64,000 bases of DNA, from assembly GCA_016711085.1 (NCBI GenBank), contig JADJTR010000012.1:124001-188000 (forward strand). The letters run 5' to 3'. Under the pieces are notes generated by a model. It searched no databases, was not told where the DNA came from, and was given only the letters and a program-made list of their open reading frames with translations. Made by a program: the position numbers and the translations under genes. Origin of the DNA: Phyllobacteriaceae bacterium. GTDB lineage: Bacteria; Pseudomonadota; Alphaproteobacteria; Rhizobiales; Rhizobiaceae. This document shows positions 17,413-27,761 of this stretch, piece after piece (the first letter of the stretch is position 1; each line of letters begins with the position of its first letter).

Positions 17413-18213
17413 TCAGCCGAATCGGCAAGAAACCTGGCCGAATGCGCCGAAATCCGCTTCGATCCGGCTGCCGGGCGGGGCTTCGAGCGGCCGGATGAAC
17501 GATCCGGACAGCACGACATCGCCGGCCCTGATCGATTCTCCGTAGGCGGCGAGACGATTGGCGAGCCAGGCGACGGCCAGCGCCGGATCGTTGAGGACGC
17601 CCGCCCCCAGCCCGGTTTCCTCCACCTCGCCATTTCGGGAGACAATGGCGCCGACCCAGCGCAGGTCGAACGCGAGCGGATTGTGACGATCCCGGCCGAG
17701 GACGATTCCGGCATTTGCGGCGTTGTCAGAGATGGTGTCGACAATGGTGCGGGGCTTTTTCGTCGCCGGATCGAGGCGCAGGATGCGGGTGTCGAGGATT
17801 TCGAGCGCCGGCGCGACGAATTCGGTCGCGGCGAGGACGTCGGCCGGCGAACAGGCCGGACCGGACAGATCCGTTTTCATGACGAAGGCGATCTCGGCCT
17901 CGATGCGCGGCTGGATGAAGCGGTCCTTCGGGATCGTATCGCCGTTGGCGAAAATCATGTCGTCGAGCAGCACGCCGGAATCGGGAATGTCGATATTGAG
18001 CGCCTGTTGCATCGCCTTGGAGGTCAGGCCGATTTTCCAGCCGCGCACGGCGCGGCCGGCCGCGATCTTGCGGCGCGCCCAGGCGGCCTGGATGGCGTAG
18101 GCGTCGTCCATGGTCATGTCGGGGTGGGCGAGGCTCAGCAGCCCGATCTGCCGGCGGGTACGCTCCGCTTCGTCGAGCGCCAGCGCCGCCGCCTCGATTT
18201 CCCGGGGCGTCAT
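17413..18213 (-). CDS. hpaH: 2-oxo-hept-4-ene-1,7-dioate hydratase
   Basis: The 266-residue member of the fumarylacetoacetate hydrolase-like hydratase family resembles HpaH/HpcG (RAVRGWKIGLTSKAMQQALNIDIPDSGVL, RIEAEIAFVMKTDL with acidic metal ligands). It hydrates the dienoate to 4-hydroxy-2-oxoheptanedioate in homoprotocatechuate meta-cleavage. It is the last gene of the leftward hpa operon and overlaps hpaG by four bases. The next enzyme, the HpaI aldolase, is not in the window. Confidence 0.9.
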   Translation of the reverse strand: MTPREIEAAALALDEAERTRRQIGLLSLAHPDMTMDDAYAIQAAWARRKIAAGRAVRGWKIGLTSKAMQQALNIDIPDSGVLLDDMIFANGDTIPKDRFIQPRIEAEIAFVMKTDLSGPACSPADVLAATEFVAPALEILDTRILRLDPATKKPRTIVDTISDNAANAGIVLGRDRHNPLAFDLRWVGAIVSRNGEVEETGLGAGVLNDPALAVAWLANRLAAYGESIRAGDVVLSGSFIRPLEAPPGSRIEADFGAFGQVSCRFG

Positions 18214-19085
18214 GGCAAAGCCTCGTCGGCCACGCCGTTGGACAGCCGGCCGATACCGTCCGCCTCGACCTCGACGACATCGCCGGGTTTGAGCCAGACC
18301 GGCGGATCGAGCCGCGCGCCGGCCCCGGTCGGCGTGCCGCAGAGGATGGTGTCGCCGGAAACGAGGGTGGTGAAGGTCGAGATATAAGCGATGATCTTGC
18401 GGAACGAAAAGATCATGCGGCCGGTTCGGTCGTCCTGGCGCAGTTCGCCATTGACGCGGGTTGTCAGGCGGATATCGGCCAACTGGCTTTCATGGGTGAA
18501 CGGCACGAGCCAGGGGCCGATGGCGCCTGAGCGGTCGAAATTCTTGCCTTGCGTGACATTGAACTTGGCGTGGCGCACCCAGTCGCGCAGCGTGCCCTCG
18601 TTGGCGAGCGACAGGCCGGCGACATGCGCCAGCGCTTCGCTTTCGGGAATGCGGCGGCCGCCCCTGCCGATGACGATGACGATCTCGCCCTCATAGTCGA
18701 ACTGGACGGATTCGGGCGGCCGCAGGATCGGCTGGCCATGCCCGACGAAAGAGCGCGGGAAGCGAACGAACAGCGACATATTTTTCGGCGCGTCCTGCCC
18801 GTCCTTGTATTCCTCGTTGCGGTCGGGAAAATTGACGCCGACGCAGATGATCTTTTCCGGATCGGGAACCGGGATGTCGAAGGCCACGGCTTCGATCCCG
18901 AAATCGGCCGCGTGACGCCCAGCCTCATCAAACAGGGCGTTGAGGGCGCCGGCTTCGATGACGCTGCGCAATGTGGGCCATTTGGCGCCGAGCCGCGCCG
19001 ACAGGTCCACGACGCCGCCATCGCGCGCCAGCCCATAGCCGCGGCGGCTGTTGCGAATGAAAGAAAGGAGGCGGGGCTGATCCAT
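18210..19085 (-). CDS. hpaG: HpaG-type decarboxylase/isomerase (FAA hydrolase family)
   Basis: The 291-residue single-domain FAA fold has the metal-binding acidic residues in FDYEGEIVIVIGRGGRRIPE and the core ICVGVNFPDRNEEYK. By context it acts as 5-oxopent-3-ene-1,2,5-tricarboxylate decarboxylase and/or 2-hydroxyhepta-2,4-diene-1,7-dioate isomerase. E. coli HpaG is a fused double-domain protein; here there is one domain only, so one of the two activities may come from elsewhere. The start is the ATG at 19085, 10 bases after the upstream gene. Confidence 0.82.
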   Translation of the reverse strand: MDQPRLLSFIRNSRRGYGLARDGGVVDLSARLGAKWPTLRSVIEAGALNALFDEAGRHAADFGIEAVAFDIPVPDPEKIICVGVNFPDRNEEYKDGQDAPKNMSLFVRFPRSFVGHGQPILRPPESVQFDYEGEIVIVIGRGGRRIPESEALAHVAGLSLANEGTLRDWVRHAKFNVTQGKNFDRSGAIGPWLVPFTHESQLADIRLTTRVNGELRQDDRTGRMIFSFRKIIAYISTFTTLVSGDTILCGTPTGAGARLDPPVWLKPGDVVEVEADGIGRLSNGVADEALP

Positions 19086-19095
19086 GCCGGCGCCC

Positions 19096-20076
<981 letters not shown>

Positions 20077-20109
20077 GGGGTTCTTCCTGCTGGATTGCGG
20101 CTTGGCCGC

Positions 20110-20967
20110 TCAATTGTCGAGACTGAAGACGACGTTGGCCTGACCGGTGCCCGACGAGGGGAAATACTCCCCGATCAATTCGCCGCGCCCTTTATAATCA
20201 TCCCACCCGAGCGCGCCGAACAGCATGACGGTATCGTGCATGGCGCCCTCGCCGTCGCAATGCTCGGCGTAGTCGGGCAGGATTTTGAGGAAGGTGGAGA
20301 TATCGCCGCGCTTCCACATGTCGAGCGCCATCAGGTCGACCTGGCGGTTGAACTCCGACGAAATGGTGAACGTGCCGTTGTTGGCGGCGTAGATGTCGTT
20401 CGGCCAGATCCTGTGGGACAGCGATCCCGACGCGATCAGCGCCACATTGGCGTCGCTCGCCTCGATGCCCTCGCGGATCGCCTCGCCGAGCTTGCGCGAC
20501 GAGTCGTGGCTGTGCACCGTGCACATGGCGGCGACCGAGACAACTTTCATTGCCTTGTCGGCGTTCATGTAGCGCATCGGCACCAGCGTGCCGTATTCGA
20601 GATCGAGCGACCTGACCTGGTGGGAGAGCGTATAGACGCCCTTGGCCCGCGCCTTTTCGGCAATCAGGTCGCCGACGACCGGATTGCCCCAGTATTCGTA
20701 GTCCATGTCGCGGATGAACTGCGGGAATTCGTGGCTGGCGTAGCAGCCCTTGAAATGGTCGCGCGCGTTGATGTGATAGCCGGCGTTGACCAGCCAATGG
20801 GTGTCGAGCACGACGAAGGTGTCGGCGCCGGCATCGCGGGCGCGGCGGCCGATTTCCCGATGGCCGTCGATGGCCTGCTGGCGCTTGCCCTTCAACGGAC
20901 CGTCCTGTTCCGACATCAGCATGGTCGGCACGTGCGTGGTCTTGGCGGCGAGTACGATCCGGCCCAT
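20110..20967 (-). CDS. hpaD: 3,4-dihydroxyphenylacetate 2,3-dioxygenase, LigB superfamily (HpaD)
   Basis: The 285-residue protein has the E. coli HpaD/LigB fold (TTHVPTMLMSEQDGPLKGKRQQAI, VVLDTHWLVNAGYHINA, ASGSLSHRIWPND). Histidines near the N-terminus and in the DTHW box are the usual Fe ligands. It catalyses extradiol cleavage of homoprotocatechuate. The start is the ATG at 20967 with GGGAGG just upstream. The frame is open further upstream only as a shadow of hpaE. Confidence 0.9.
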   Translation of the reverse strand: MGRIVLAAKTTHVPTMLMSEQDGPLKGKRQQAIDGHREIGRRARDAGADTFVVLDTHWLVNAGYHINARDHFKGCYASHEFPQFIRDMDYEYWGNPVVGDLIAEKARAKGVYTLSHQVRSLDLEYGTLVPMRYMNADKAMKVVSVAAMCTVHSHDSSRKLGEAIREGIEASDANVALIASGSLSHRIWPNDIYAANNGTFTISSEFNRQVDLMALDMWKRGDISTFLKILPDYAEHCDGEGAMHDTVMLFGALGWDDYKGRGELIGEYFPSSGTGQANVVFSLDN

Positions 20968-21034
20968 TTTTTCCTCCCGGTGCGGCGTCGACCTGCATTC
21001 ACGGACCAGGGCGGCGCCCGGCCCGGCCTCACCC

Positions 21035-22549
21035 TCATCCGCCGAGTTCGGGGATCGCGTGCGCAGCGGTCGCAAACGCGATGTTCTTGGTTTCCATGTA
21101 GAAATCGAACGACCAGTCACCACCGTCGCGGCCGACGCCGGAATTCTTGACGCCGCCGAACGGCGTCGGCAGATGGCGCACATTCTCGGAATTGACCCAG
21201 ACCATGCCGGCCTCGAGCCGGTCGGAGAAGCGAAAGGCGCGGGTGACGTCGGCGGTCCACAGATAGCCGGTCAGGCCGTACTCAACGTCGTTGGCAAGCG
21301 CCAGCGCCTCCGCCTCGTCGGCAAAGGGAATGGCGGTGAGGACGGGACCGAAGATCTCCTCCTGCGCCACCCGCATGGAATTGTTCGCGCCGGTGAAAAG
21401 GGTCGGCGCGATATAGCAGCCGCCGCCGGGGCCGTCGACCTTGACGCCGCCGGCGACGACGGTCGCGCCTTCGGACTTGCCGATGGCGATGTACTCCAGG
21501 ACTTTCTTCTCGTGCACAGGATGGATCAGCGGCCCGATCACTGTATCGGGATCGAGTGGATGGCCGACCTTGATGCGTCTGGCCTTCTCGGCGACCAGCT
21601 CGGTGAAGCGATCGTAGATCGAGGCCTCGACCAGCAGGCGCGAGGACGAGGTGCAGCGCTCGCCGTTCAGCGAGTAGATCATGAACACGGCGGCGTCGGC
21701 GGCGCGCTCAAGATCGGCGTCGGCGAAGACGATCACCGGGTTCTTGCCGCCGAGTTCGAAATGCAAGCGCTTCAGCGTCGCCGCGCCCTGGCGCATGATC
21801 ATCGCGCCGGTGCCGCTTTCACCGACAAAGCCGATGGCCTTGATATCGGGATGCTCGGTCAGCGCCTTTCCGGCTTCCTCGCCGAAGCCGTTGACAAGGT
21901 TCCACACGCCGTTCGGCAGACCTGCTCCTTCGGCGATCTCGACCAGCAGGCGGGCCGAGAGCGGGGAAAACTCCGCCGGCTTGTGGACGACCGTGCAACC
22001 GGCGGCGAGCGCCGGCGCGATTTTCCACGTCGACAGCATGAACGGCGTGTTCCACGGGGTGATGACGCCGACGGGGCCGATCGGATGGCGCGTCGTGATA
22101 TTGACCTGGCCTTCGGCCCGCAGGCTGCGGCCATCGCGCGCCTCAGGCGCGCGGTCGGCGAAGAAGCGGAAATTCTCCGCACCGCGCAGCGCCGCCTTGG
22201 CCATGAATTTCAATGCCTGGCCGGTGTCCATACACTCAACGAAAGCGATTTCCTCGGCGCGCGCCACGATGGCGTCGGCGATTTTGTGCAACAATTTCTT
22301 GCGCGTTACGCCGGGCATGGCGGCCCAGTCGCCAAACGCCGCCTTGGCCGCCTTGGCGGCGCGGTCGACATCTTCCGCCGTCCCGCGCGCGGCGTGCGCC
22401 AACGGCTTGAGGTCGACCGGAGAGATTACCTCGAAGGTTGCGCCAGACGAGGACGGCGTCGCTTGCCCGCCAATATGGTTCGCCACGCCTTCAACGCGGA
22501 ACCGGCGCAGGTAGGCCTCGGCTTTTATTTCATTTTCGGCGAAGGACAT
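21035..22549 (-). CDS. hpaE: 5-carboxymethyl-2-hydroxymuconate semialdehyde dehydrogenase
   Basis: The 504-residue NAD-dependent aldehyde dehydrogenase carries the catalytic Glu in LHFELGGKNPV and Cys in NGERCTSSSRLLVE. HpaE-like features include PWNTPFMLSTWKIAPALAAG. It oxidises the ring-cleavage semialdehyde to 5-carboxymethyl-2-hydroxymuconate. It lies between hpaF and the LigB-type dioxygenase in the leftward operon. Confidence 0.93.
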   Translation of the reverse strand: MSFAENEIKAEAYLRRFRVEGVANHIGGQATPSSSGATFEVISPVDLKPLAHAARGTAEDVDRAAKAAKAAFGDWAAMPGVTRKKLLHKIADAIVARAEEIAFVECMDTGQALKFMAKAALRGAENFRFFADRAPEARDGRSLRAEGQVNITTRHPIGPVGVITPWNTPFMLSTWKIAPALAAGCTVVHKPAEFSPLSARLLVEIAEGAGLPNGVWNLVNGFGEEAGKALTEHPDIKAIGFVGESGTGAMIMRQGAATLKRLHFELGGKNPVIVFADADLERAADAAVFMIYSLNGERCTSSSRLLVEASIYDRFTELVAEKARRIKVGHPLDPDTVIGPLIHPVHEKKVLEYIAIGKSEGATVVAGGVKVDGPGGGCYIAPTLFTGANNSMRVAQEEIFGPVLTAIPFADEAEALALANDVEYGLTGYLWTADVTRAFRFSDRLEAGMVWVNSENVRHLPTPFGGVKNSGVGRDGGDWSFDFYMETKNIAFATAAHAIPELGG

Positions 22550-22554
22550 CGTCT

Positions 22555-22947
22555 TTACCCGGACTTTCCGCGCAGTCGCGCGTGCATGGCGTTGGTCTTC
22601 CAGCTCAAGCCCGTATCGTTCTCGACCAGATCGACGGACAAAGCGAAATGCGGCGTATCGAACAACGGCGCCAATGCGGCGGCGAGCGCATCGTGTACGG
22701 CTGCGCCGGCTTGCCGGCGCTCATCCAGCGTCCGCCCAGCGCCAATGCGAATCAGCGCGGCGAGAAAGGCGTTGTCCGGGTGTTCGTCGGCGATGGCGCA
22801 GTGGTCGCAGCGCACGGCCCGGACGCGCACCGCGCCGAGTTCGAACAGGCCGGTCTTCATCAGCGCGGCCCTGGCCGCGCGGCATAGAGCGCCGATATCG
22901 CTGCGCGTTTCCAGGTTGGCCGAATATTCCATTGTCACGTGCGGCAC
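22555..22947 (-). CDS. hpaF: 5-carboxymethyl-2-hydroxymuconate delta-isomerase
   Basis: The 130-residue tautomerase-superfamily isomerase (CHMI) begins MPHVTMEYSANLE. In this family the N-terminal proline freed after Met removal is the catalytic base, so the start must put Pro at position 2. The GTG at 22947 does this and has GGGAGAG six bases upstream. The in-frame ATG at 22965 would bury the proline. It is the first gene of the hpa operon, divergent from hpaR. Confidence 0.9.
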   Translation of the reverse strand: MPHVTMEYSANLETRSDIGALCRAARAALMKTGLFELGAVRVRAVRCDHCAIADEHPDNAFLAALIRIGAGRTLDERRQAGAAVHDALAAALAPLFDTPHFALSVDLVENDTGLSWKTNAMHARLRGKSG

Positions 22948-22969
22948 CGTGAACTCTCCCGTCATGTGA

Positions 22970-22981
22970 TTAACATGTTAA
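22970..22981. promoter_or_regulatory. Palindrome between hpaF and hpaR, probable HpaR operator
   Basis: TTAACATGTTAA is a perfect 12-bp palindrome in an AT-rich stretch between the divergent hpaF and hpaR starts. It lies 23 bases upstream of the hpaF GTG. Its position and symmetry fit binding of the dimeric MarR-type repressor HpaR to both promoters. Confidence 0.7.
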
Positions 22982-23045
22982 ATAATAATCCGCATGTCAA
23001 GCGCCTTCGATTTGCCGGCGCGCCTCATTTCTGGAATATGCGCCG

Positions 23046-23522
23046 ATGAACGACGATGCCGACCCCCTGGCCGAAGACCTCGTCGCGCTGTCCGGCGCCG
23101 CCAGGCCGCGCGATACCCGCCGCTCGCTGCCGATCGCGCTGCTCAGGGCGCGCGAGGCGGTGATGGCGCGCTTTCGCCCGATGCTGGCGCAACATGACAT
23201 CAACGAGCAGCAATGGCGCGTCATCCGTGTCTTGTGCGAATCGGGCGAGCTCGACGCCACCGAGCTTGCCGAGCGCGCGCTGGTGCTCGCGCCATCGCTG
23301 ACGCGCATGCTGAAGTCGTTGAAGACTCGCAAGTTGATCGTCATGCGCAAAGACAAAAATGACGGCCGCCGCACGCTGATCTCCAATACGCCGGCGGCGC
23401 AGACCCTCATCGAGGCGGTGGCGCCGGAAAGCACTGCGATCTATCGCGATCTCGAGCAGGGCCTCGGCAAGGCGGAGATGGAGCGCTTGCTCGACCTGCT
23501 GGAATCGACGGCCCGGCTCTGA
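23046..23522 (+). CDS. hpaR: Homoprotocatechuate operon repressor HpaR (MarR family)
   Basis: The 158-residue winged-helix regulator has the MarR core QWRVIRVLCESGELDATELAERALVLAPSLTRMLKSLKTRKLI and a wing with RKDKNDGRRTLI. The N-terminal ARPRDTRRSLPIALLRAREAVM is typical of HpaR. It is divergent from the hpa operon with a palindrome between them. The expected role is repression relieved by the aromatic acid. Confidence 0.9.
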   Translation: MNDDADPLAEDLVALSGAARPRDTRRSLPIALLRAREAVMARFRPMLAQHDINEQQWRVIRVLCESGELDATELAERALVLAPSLTRMLKSLKTRKLIVMRKDKNDGRRTLISNTPAAQTLIEAVAPESTAIYRDLEQGLGKAEMERLLDLLESTARL

Positions 23523-23531
23523 TTTCGATGC

Positions 23532-24773
23532 TTAGAATGTCGACCTGACCGCACCGTCGGCAATCCAGCCATCGAGGATGGCGAGCGCGGCGTCGGCGAA
23601 CGCGCCATCGTTGATGTGGGCGTCGATCTCGATCAGCCGCGCCGGCGGATGAACCGCCTTGCGCATTTCGTCGATGAACGCGGCGAGACCGACGGCGTCG
23701 TGCAGCGGCGCTCCGGGACGGTCCCATTCATTGCCGCCGCCTGTCGGCAGGATGAGCGTCGTCGGGCCACGCGCGGTCGCCAGCCGCTCCGCCATGGTCC
23801 GCGCCATGGCGCGACGCTCGTCGGCATTCATGACGACCGAGGTGAGCAGGCGGTTATGGGCGTGCGATGGCCTGTCGCGCAAATGTTCGGGCATGGGGTG
23901 CCAGCCGACGAGATCGACAAGGTCGTAGCAGCCGATCGAGACAATCTGCGGCACGCCGGCGCGGCCGGCGGCGGTCATGCGATCGGGACCGGCGCTGATG
24001 GCCGAACCGTGCATATGGTTGCCGATTTCCTGCGGCGCAAAATCCATCACGGCGGCGAAAGCGCCTTCCGCCGCCAAGGCCTCGAAGGCACGCCCGCCCA
24101 TGCCCGTGGCGTGAAAGACGGCGAGATCGAAACCGCGCGCCTCGAGCGCCGGCTTCAGCGCCACCATGTAGCGCAGCACGGTCTTGCCGAAGGAGGTCAT
24201 GCCGATCAGGGGCCGGTTGCGGCCGGGTTTCTCCACGGCGCGCGCCGCGCCGAGCACTGCGCCCGCGGCCTGGCTGAGCGAAGCCCGGCATACCGGATTG
24301 AGGCCGTAGAGGCCGCCGGCCCACAGGATCATCTGGATGTCGGGCGCGAGACGTTCGGGCGGGATCATCGGCGAGAAACTGACCGTCGAAACGATGTATT
24401 TCGGCACGCCGAGCGGCAACGCGGCGCAGACTTCGAGGGCGAGGTCCGTGCCCATGGAGCCGCCAAGCGCCAGCAGCCCGTCGATGCGGCCCTCGGCCGA
24501 CAGGCGCGCCGCCAAGGCCGCGGCCCCCCGCGCCATGATCTGCATGGCGACGTTCTCGTCTTCCGCCGCGATTGCCGCGGCGATCGACGATCCGGCAGCG
24601 GCGGCGACGTCGTGCTTGGAGACATCCGTCGGCGACGCCGGATCGCCGAGCACACTGACATCCATGGTCAGCACGCCGCCGCCTTGTGCGAGAATGACCT
24701 CGCGGATGTAGCCAAGTTCCTCCTGCTTGGTGTCGTAGGTGCCGAGGATCAGGATGGTGCGATGGGCGCTCAC
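23532..24773 (-). CDS. Tm-1-like ATP-binding domain protein (UPF0261)
   Basis: The 413-residue protein is of the UPF0261/Tm-1-like family (ILILGTYDTKQEELGYIRE, LLALGGSMGTDLALEV, MDFAPQEIGNHMHGS). In tomato Tm-1 this is the N-terminal half. The usual partner, a TIM-barrel phosphoenolpyruvate-hydrolase-like half, is not next to it here. The catalytic role is unknown. The start is the GTG at 24773, overlapping the aldehyde dehydrogenase stop (GTGA). It is the last gene of the leftward tct transcript and is convergent with hpaR. Confidence 0.85.
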   Translation of the reverse strand: MSAHRTILILGTYDTKQEELGYIREVILAQGGGVLTMDVSVLGDPASPTDVSKHDVAAAAGSSIAAAIAAEDENVAMQIMARGAAALAARLSAEGRIDGLLALGGSMGTDLALEVCAALPLGVPKYIVSTVSFSPMIPPERLAPDIQMILWAGGLYGLNPVCRASLSQAAGAVLGAARAVEKPGRNRPLIGMTSFGKTVLRYMVALKPALEARGFDLAVFHATGMGGRAFEALAAEGAFAAVMDFAPQEIGNHMHGSAISAGPDRMTAAGRAGVPQIVSIGCYDLVDLVGWHPMPEHLRDRPSHAHNRLLTSVVMNADERRAMARTMAERLATARGPTTLILPTGGGNEWDRPGAPLHDAVGLAAFIDEMRKAVHPPARLIEIDAHINDGAFADAALAILDGWIADGAVRSTF

Positions 24774-26260
24774 ATCTGGATCCACGCGGTTTTGAGATCG
24801 GTGTATTTGTCGAGTGCGTGCATCGATTTGTCGTGGCCGTTGCCGGACTGGCCGACGCCGCCGAGCGGCACGGTCATGTCGGCGCCGCCATAGGTGTTGA
24901 CGTGCACGACGCCGGCGCGGATCGCGCGGATCATGCGGTGCGCCTTCGACAGGTTCGCCGTCCACACCGCCGAGGCAAGGCCGTAGACGGTGGAATTGGC
25001 GAGGCGCACGGCGTCCGCCTCGTCGGCGAAACGCATCACGCCGAGCACCGGGCCGAACACCTCCTCGCGGGCAAGGTGCATGGACGGCTCGACGCCGGTC
25101 ACCACCGTCGGCGCCATGTAGAAGCCGCCGGTCTCGGCGAGGATGCGTCGCCCACCGATCTTGATCGCACCGCCCTCGCTCTCGGCGCGGCGGACGAAAT
25201 CGAGGTCCTTTTCAAGCTGCTCGGCGCTCGACACCGCGCCAGCCTCGGTGGCGAGATCGAGCGGATCGCCGACTTTCATTTTCGCCGCGATGGCGGCCAC
25301 TTTGGCGGCGAATTCGTCGTGAATGCTCTCCTCCACCAGCAGGCGCGAACCGGCGACGCAGACCTGGCCGGAATTGCGGAAAATGCCGAAGGCCGACACT
25401 TTCGCCGCCTGGTCGAGGTCCGGCGCGTCGGCGAAGACGATGTTGGGCGATTTGCCGCCGAGTTCGAGGTAGACCCGCTTGAGGTTCGAACGCGCGGAGT
25501 ATTCCAGCAGTTTGCGGCCGACAAACCCTGAACCGGTGAACGCGAGCACGTCGACATCCATGTGCAGGCCGAGCGCTTCGCCAGCGACCGATCCCTTGCC
25601 GGTGACGACATTGAGCACGCCGTCGGGCAGACCGGCTTCGGCGCAGAGCGCGGCAAGGCGCAGCAGCGTCAGCGACGCCGCTTCGGCCGGCTTCAACACC
25701 ACCGAATTGCCGGCGGCGAGCGCCGGAGCGACTTTCCATGCGCCGATCATCATCGGAAAATTCCACGGCACGATCGCCGCGACGACGCCGACCGGCTCGC
25801 GATGGACGAGGCCGAGGACGTTCGGCGGAGTCGGCGCGATCTCGCCATAGACCTTGTCGAGCGCCTCGGCGTAGTAGCGGAACGTGCCGGCGGCGCTGCC
25901 CGGCTCGGCCTTCAAGGCCATGGAAATCTCGGTGCCGTTGTCGCGCACGCCGAGAACGGCGAGTTCCAGCGCGTGCGTCTCGATCAGGTCGGCGATGCGA
26001 TGCATCACCTTCTTGCGCTCGGCCGGGGCGGCGCGCGACCATTTGCCGGCGTCGAAGGCGCGCCGCGCCGCGGCGACGGCGCGGTCGACATCGGTCGCGC
26101 CGCCATCGGCGATTGTCGCAAACGTCCCGCCGTCGATGGGCGAAATAACGTCGAGGCGCGCGCCGGAGGCGGCGGTGGCCCAGGCGCCGTCGATGAACAG
26201 GCTTTGCGGCCCGACGGGCCGGTTGCGCAGGCCGTCGATGGCGTTCTGATCAATCGGCAT
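24770..26260 (-). CDS. NAD-dependent aldehyde dehydrogenase (PuuC-like)
   Basis: The 496-residue ALDH-superfamily enzyme has the catalytic Glu in YLELGGKSPN and Cys in NSGQVCVAGSRLL. The N-terminal SLFIDGAWATAASGARLDVISPIDG and the PWNFPMMIGAWKVAPALAAGN box resemble gamma-glutamyl-aminobutyraldehyde and other amine-derived aldehyde dehydrogenases. It overlaps the tctA stop by 11 bases. Together with the class III aminotransferase at 30931 it suggests transamination of an amine or amino acid followed by aldehyde oxidation. The substrate is not shown. Confidence 0.85.
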   Translation of the reverse strand: MPIDQNAIDGLRNRPVGPQSLFIDGAWATAASGARLDVISPIDGGTFATIADGGATDVDRAVAAARRAFDAGKWSRAAPAERKKVMHRIADLIETHALELAVLGVRDNGTEISMALKAEPGSAAGTFRYYAEALDKVYGEIAPTPPNVLGLVHREPVGVVAAIVPWNFPMMIGAWKVAPALAAGNSVVLKPAEAASLTLLRLAALCAEAGLPDGVLNVVTGKGSVAGEALGLHMDVDVLAFTGSGFVGRKLLEYSARSNLKRVYLELGGKSPNIVFADAPDLDQAAKVSAFGIFRNSGQVCVAGSRLLVEESIHDEFAAKVAAIAAKMKVGDPLDLATEAGAVSSAEQLEKDLDFVRRAESEGGAIKIGGRRILAETGGFYMAPTVVTGVEPSMHLAREEVFGPVLGVMRFADEADAVRLANSTVYGLASAVWTANLSKAHRMIRAIRAGVVHVNTYGGADMTVPLGGVGQSGNGHDKSMHALDKYTDLKTAWIQM

Positions 26261-27752
26261 TGATCTGCCACTCCTCCAGCGGCTTGCGCCGTTTCCATTC
26301 GCCCCGGATCGCCAGTCCGATCAGCACGACGATGGCGATCACCATGGCGGCGGAAATCGGCCGCGCCACGAACACGGAAAAATCGCCGTTGGCGGTGCCG
26401 AGCGCCTGGCGGAACCGGCCCTCGACGATGGGACCCATGACGAGGCCGAGCAACACCGGCGTCACCGGCCATTTGTGGCGTCGCAGCACATAGCCGAGAA
26501 AGCCGAAGCACAGCGCCAGCAGCGGGTCGGACAGGCGATAATTGGTGGCGTAGGTGCCGACGAGGGCCAGCGTCAGGATCATCGCGCCGACGAAGCGTTT
26601 TTCCACCGTCGCCACCAGCGCGATCCAGCGCGTCGCGACCATCAGGAAGACGATGATTACGACGTTCATCAGCAGCAGCGTCGTATAGAGGCCGGCGACG
26701 AATTCCGGCCGGTCGATGAACAATTGCGGGCCGGGAATGACGTTGTGGACGAGAAAGACGGCGAGCATCATCGCCGTCAATTCCTCGCCGGGAATGCCGA
26801 GCGCCAGCATGGGAATGAAGGCGGCCGGCGGCACGGCGTTGTTGGTCGCCTCCGACACGATGATGCCTTCCGGCGACCCCTTGCCGAATTGGTCGCGGGT
26901 GCGGGCGAACCGTTTGGCCACCGTGTAGCTGACCTGCTGGGCGAGAAATTCGCCGACGCCGGGCAGGATGCCGCACATGACGCCGAACGCCGACGAGCCG
27001 AACAGCGTGACCGGATAACGGAAGATTTCGAAAAAACCGTCGAAGAAGCGTCCGGTCAACTTGTGTTGGGGCGAAGGTCCGCTGCGATCGGTCATCTGCA
27101 CGATCGCCTGGCTCATGGCGAACAGGCCTATGACGACCGGCACCAGCGGCATGCCGCTCATCAGGAAGGTGTGGTCGAAGGTGAAGCGCTGGGTGTTGAA
27201 GGCGCGGTCGACGCCGACCGTCGCCAGAAACAGGCCGAAGGACAGCGCGGCGGCGGCCTCGACGCGCTGGCCGACATGACCGACGACGACGAGAACGAGC
27301 GCGAAGAGCGCCACCATGGCGAATTCGGCCGAACCGAAACGGCTGGCGAATTCGGCGAGCGGCCGGGTGAGAAAAATCATCGCCGCCACCGCGACGATGC
27401 CGCCGACAAAGGAGGAGGAATAGGCGATCGACATCGCCCGCCGGCCTTCGCCGCGCATCGTCATCGGGTAGGCTTCGACGGCGGTGAGCACGGCGACGGG
27501 CGAACCCGGCGTGTTGATGAGGACGGCCGGAATGGCGCAGCCATAGGCCGAACCGCAATAGACGCCGAGCAGAAGCGTGATGCCGACGAGCGGGTCCATG
27601 GCAAACGTCGTCGGCAACAGGATGGCGATGGTGACCGCCGCGCCTGCGCCGGGTATGGCGCCGACGATCACCCCGATCACCGCCCCAGCGACCATCGACA
27701 AGGCCACATCCCAGCGCGCCAGTTGCTCTAGACCGAGGAGGAGGAAATCCAT
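26250..27752 (-). CDS. tctA: Tripartite tricarboxylate transporter, large permease TctA
   Basis: The 500-residue protein has about 11-12 membrane segments and the family motif GAIPGAGAAVTIAILLPTTFAMDP near the N-terminus. A second conserved region reads GILPGVGEFLAQQVSY...SEATNNAVPPAAFIPMLALGIPG. It is the main translocation subunit for a carboxylate delivered by TctC. It lies downstream of tctB and tctC in one operon. Confidence 0.95.
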   Translation of the reverse strand: MDFLLLGLEQLARWDVALSMVAGAVIGVIVGAIPGAGAAVTIAILLPTTFAMDPLVGITLLLGVYCGSAYGCAIPAVLINTPGSPVAVLTAVEAYPMTMRGEGRRAMSIAYSSSFVGGIVAVAAMIFLTRPLAEFASRFGSAEFAMVALFALVLVVVGHVGQRVEAAAALSFGLFLATVGVDRAFNTQRFTFDHTFLMSGMPLVPVVIGLFAMSQAIVQMTDRSGPSPQHKLTGRFFDGFFEIFRYPVTLFGSSAFGVMCGILPGVGEFLAQQVSYTVAKRFARTRDQFGKGSPEGIIVSEATNNAVPPAAFIPMLALGIPGEELTAMMLAVFLVHNVIPGPQLFIDRPEFVAGLYTTLLLMNVVIIVFLMVATRWIALVATVEKRFVGAMILTLALVGTYATNYRLSDPLLALCFGFLGYVLRRHKWPVTPVLLGLVMGPIVEGRFRQALGTANGDFSVFVARPISAAMVIAIVVLIGLAIRGEWKRRKPLEEWQINAD

Positions 27753-27761
27753 GGCCGGCCC

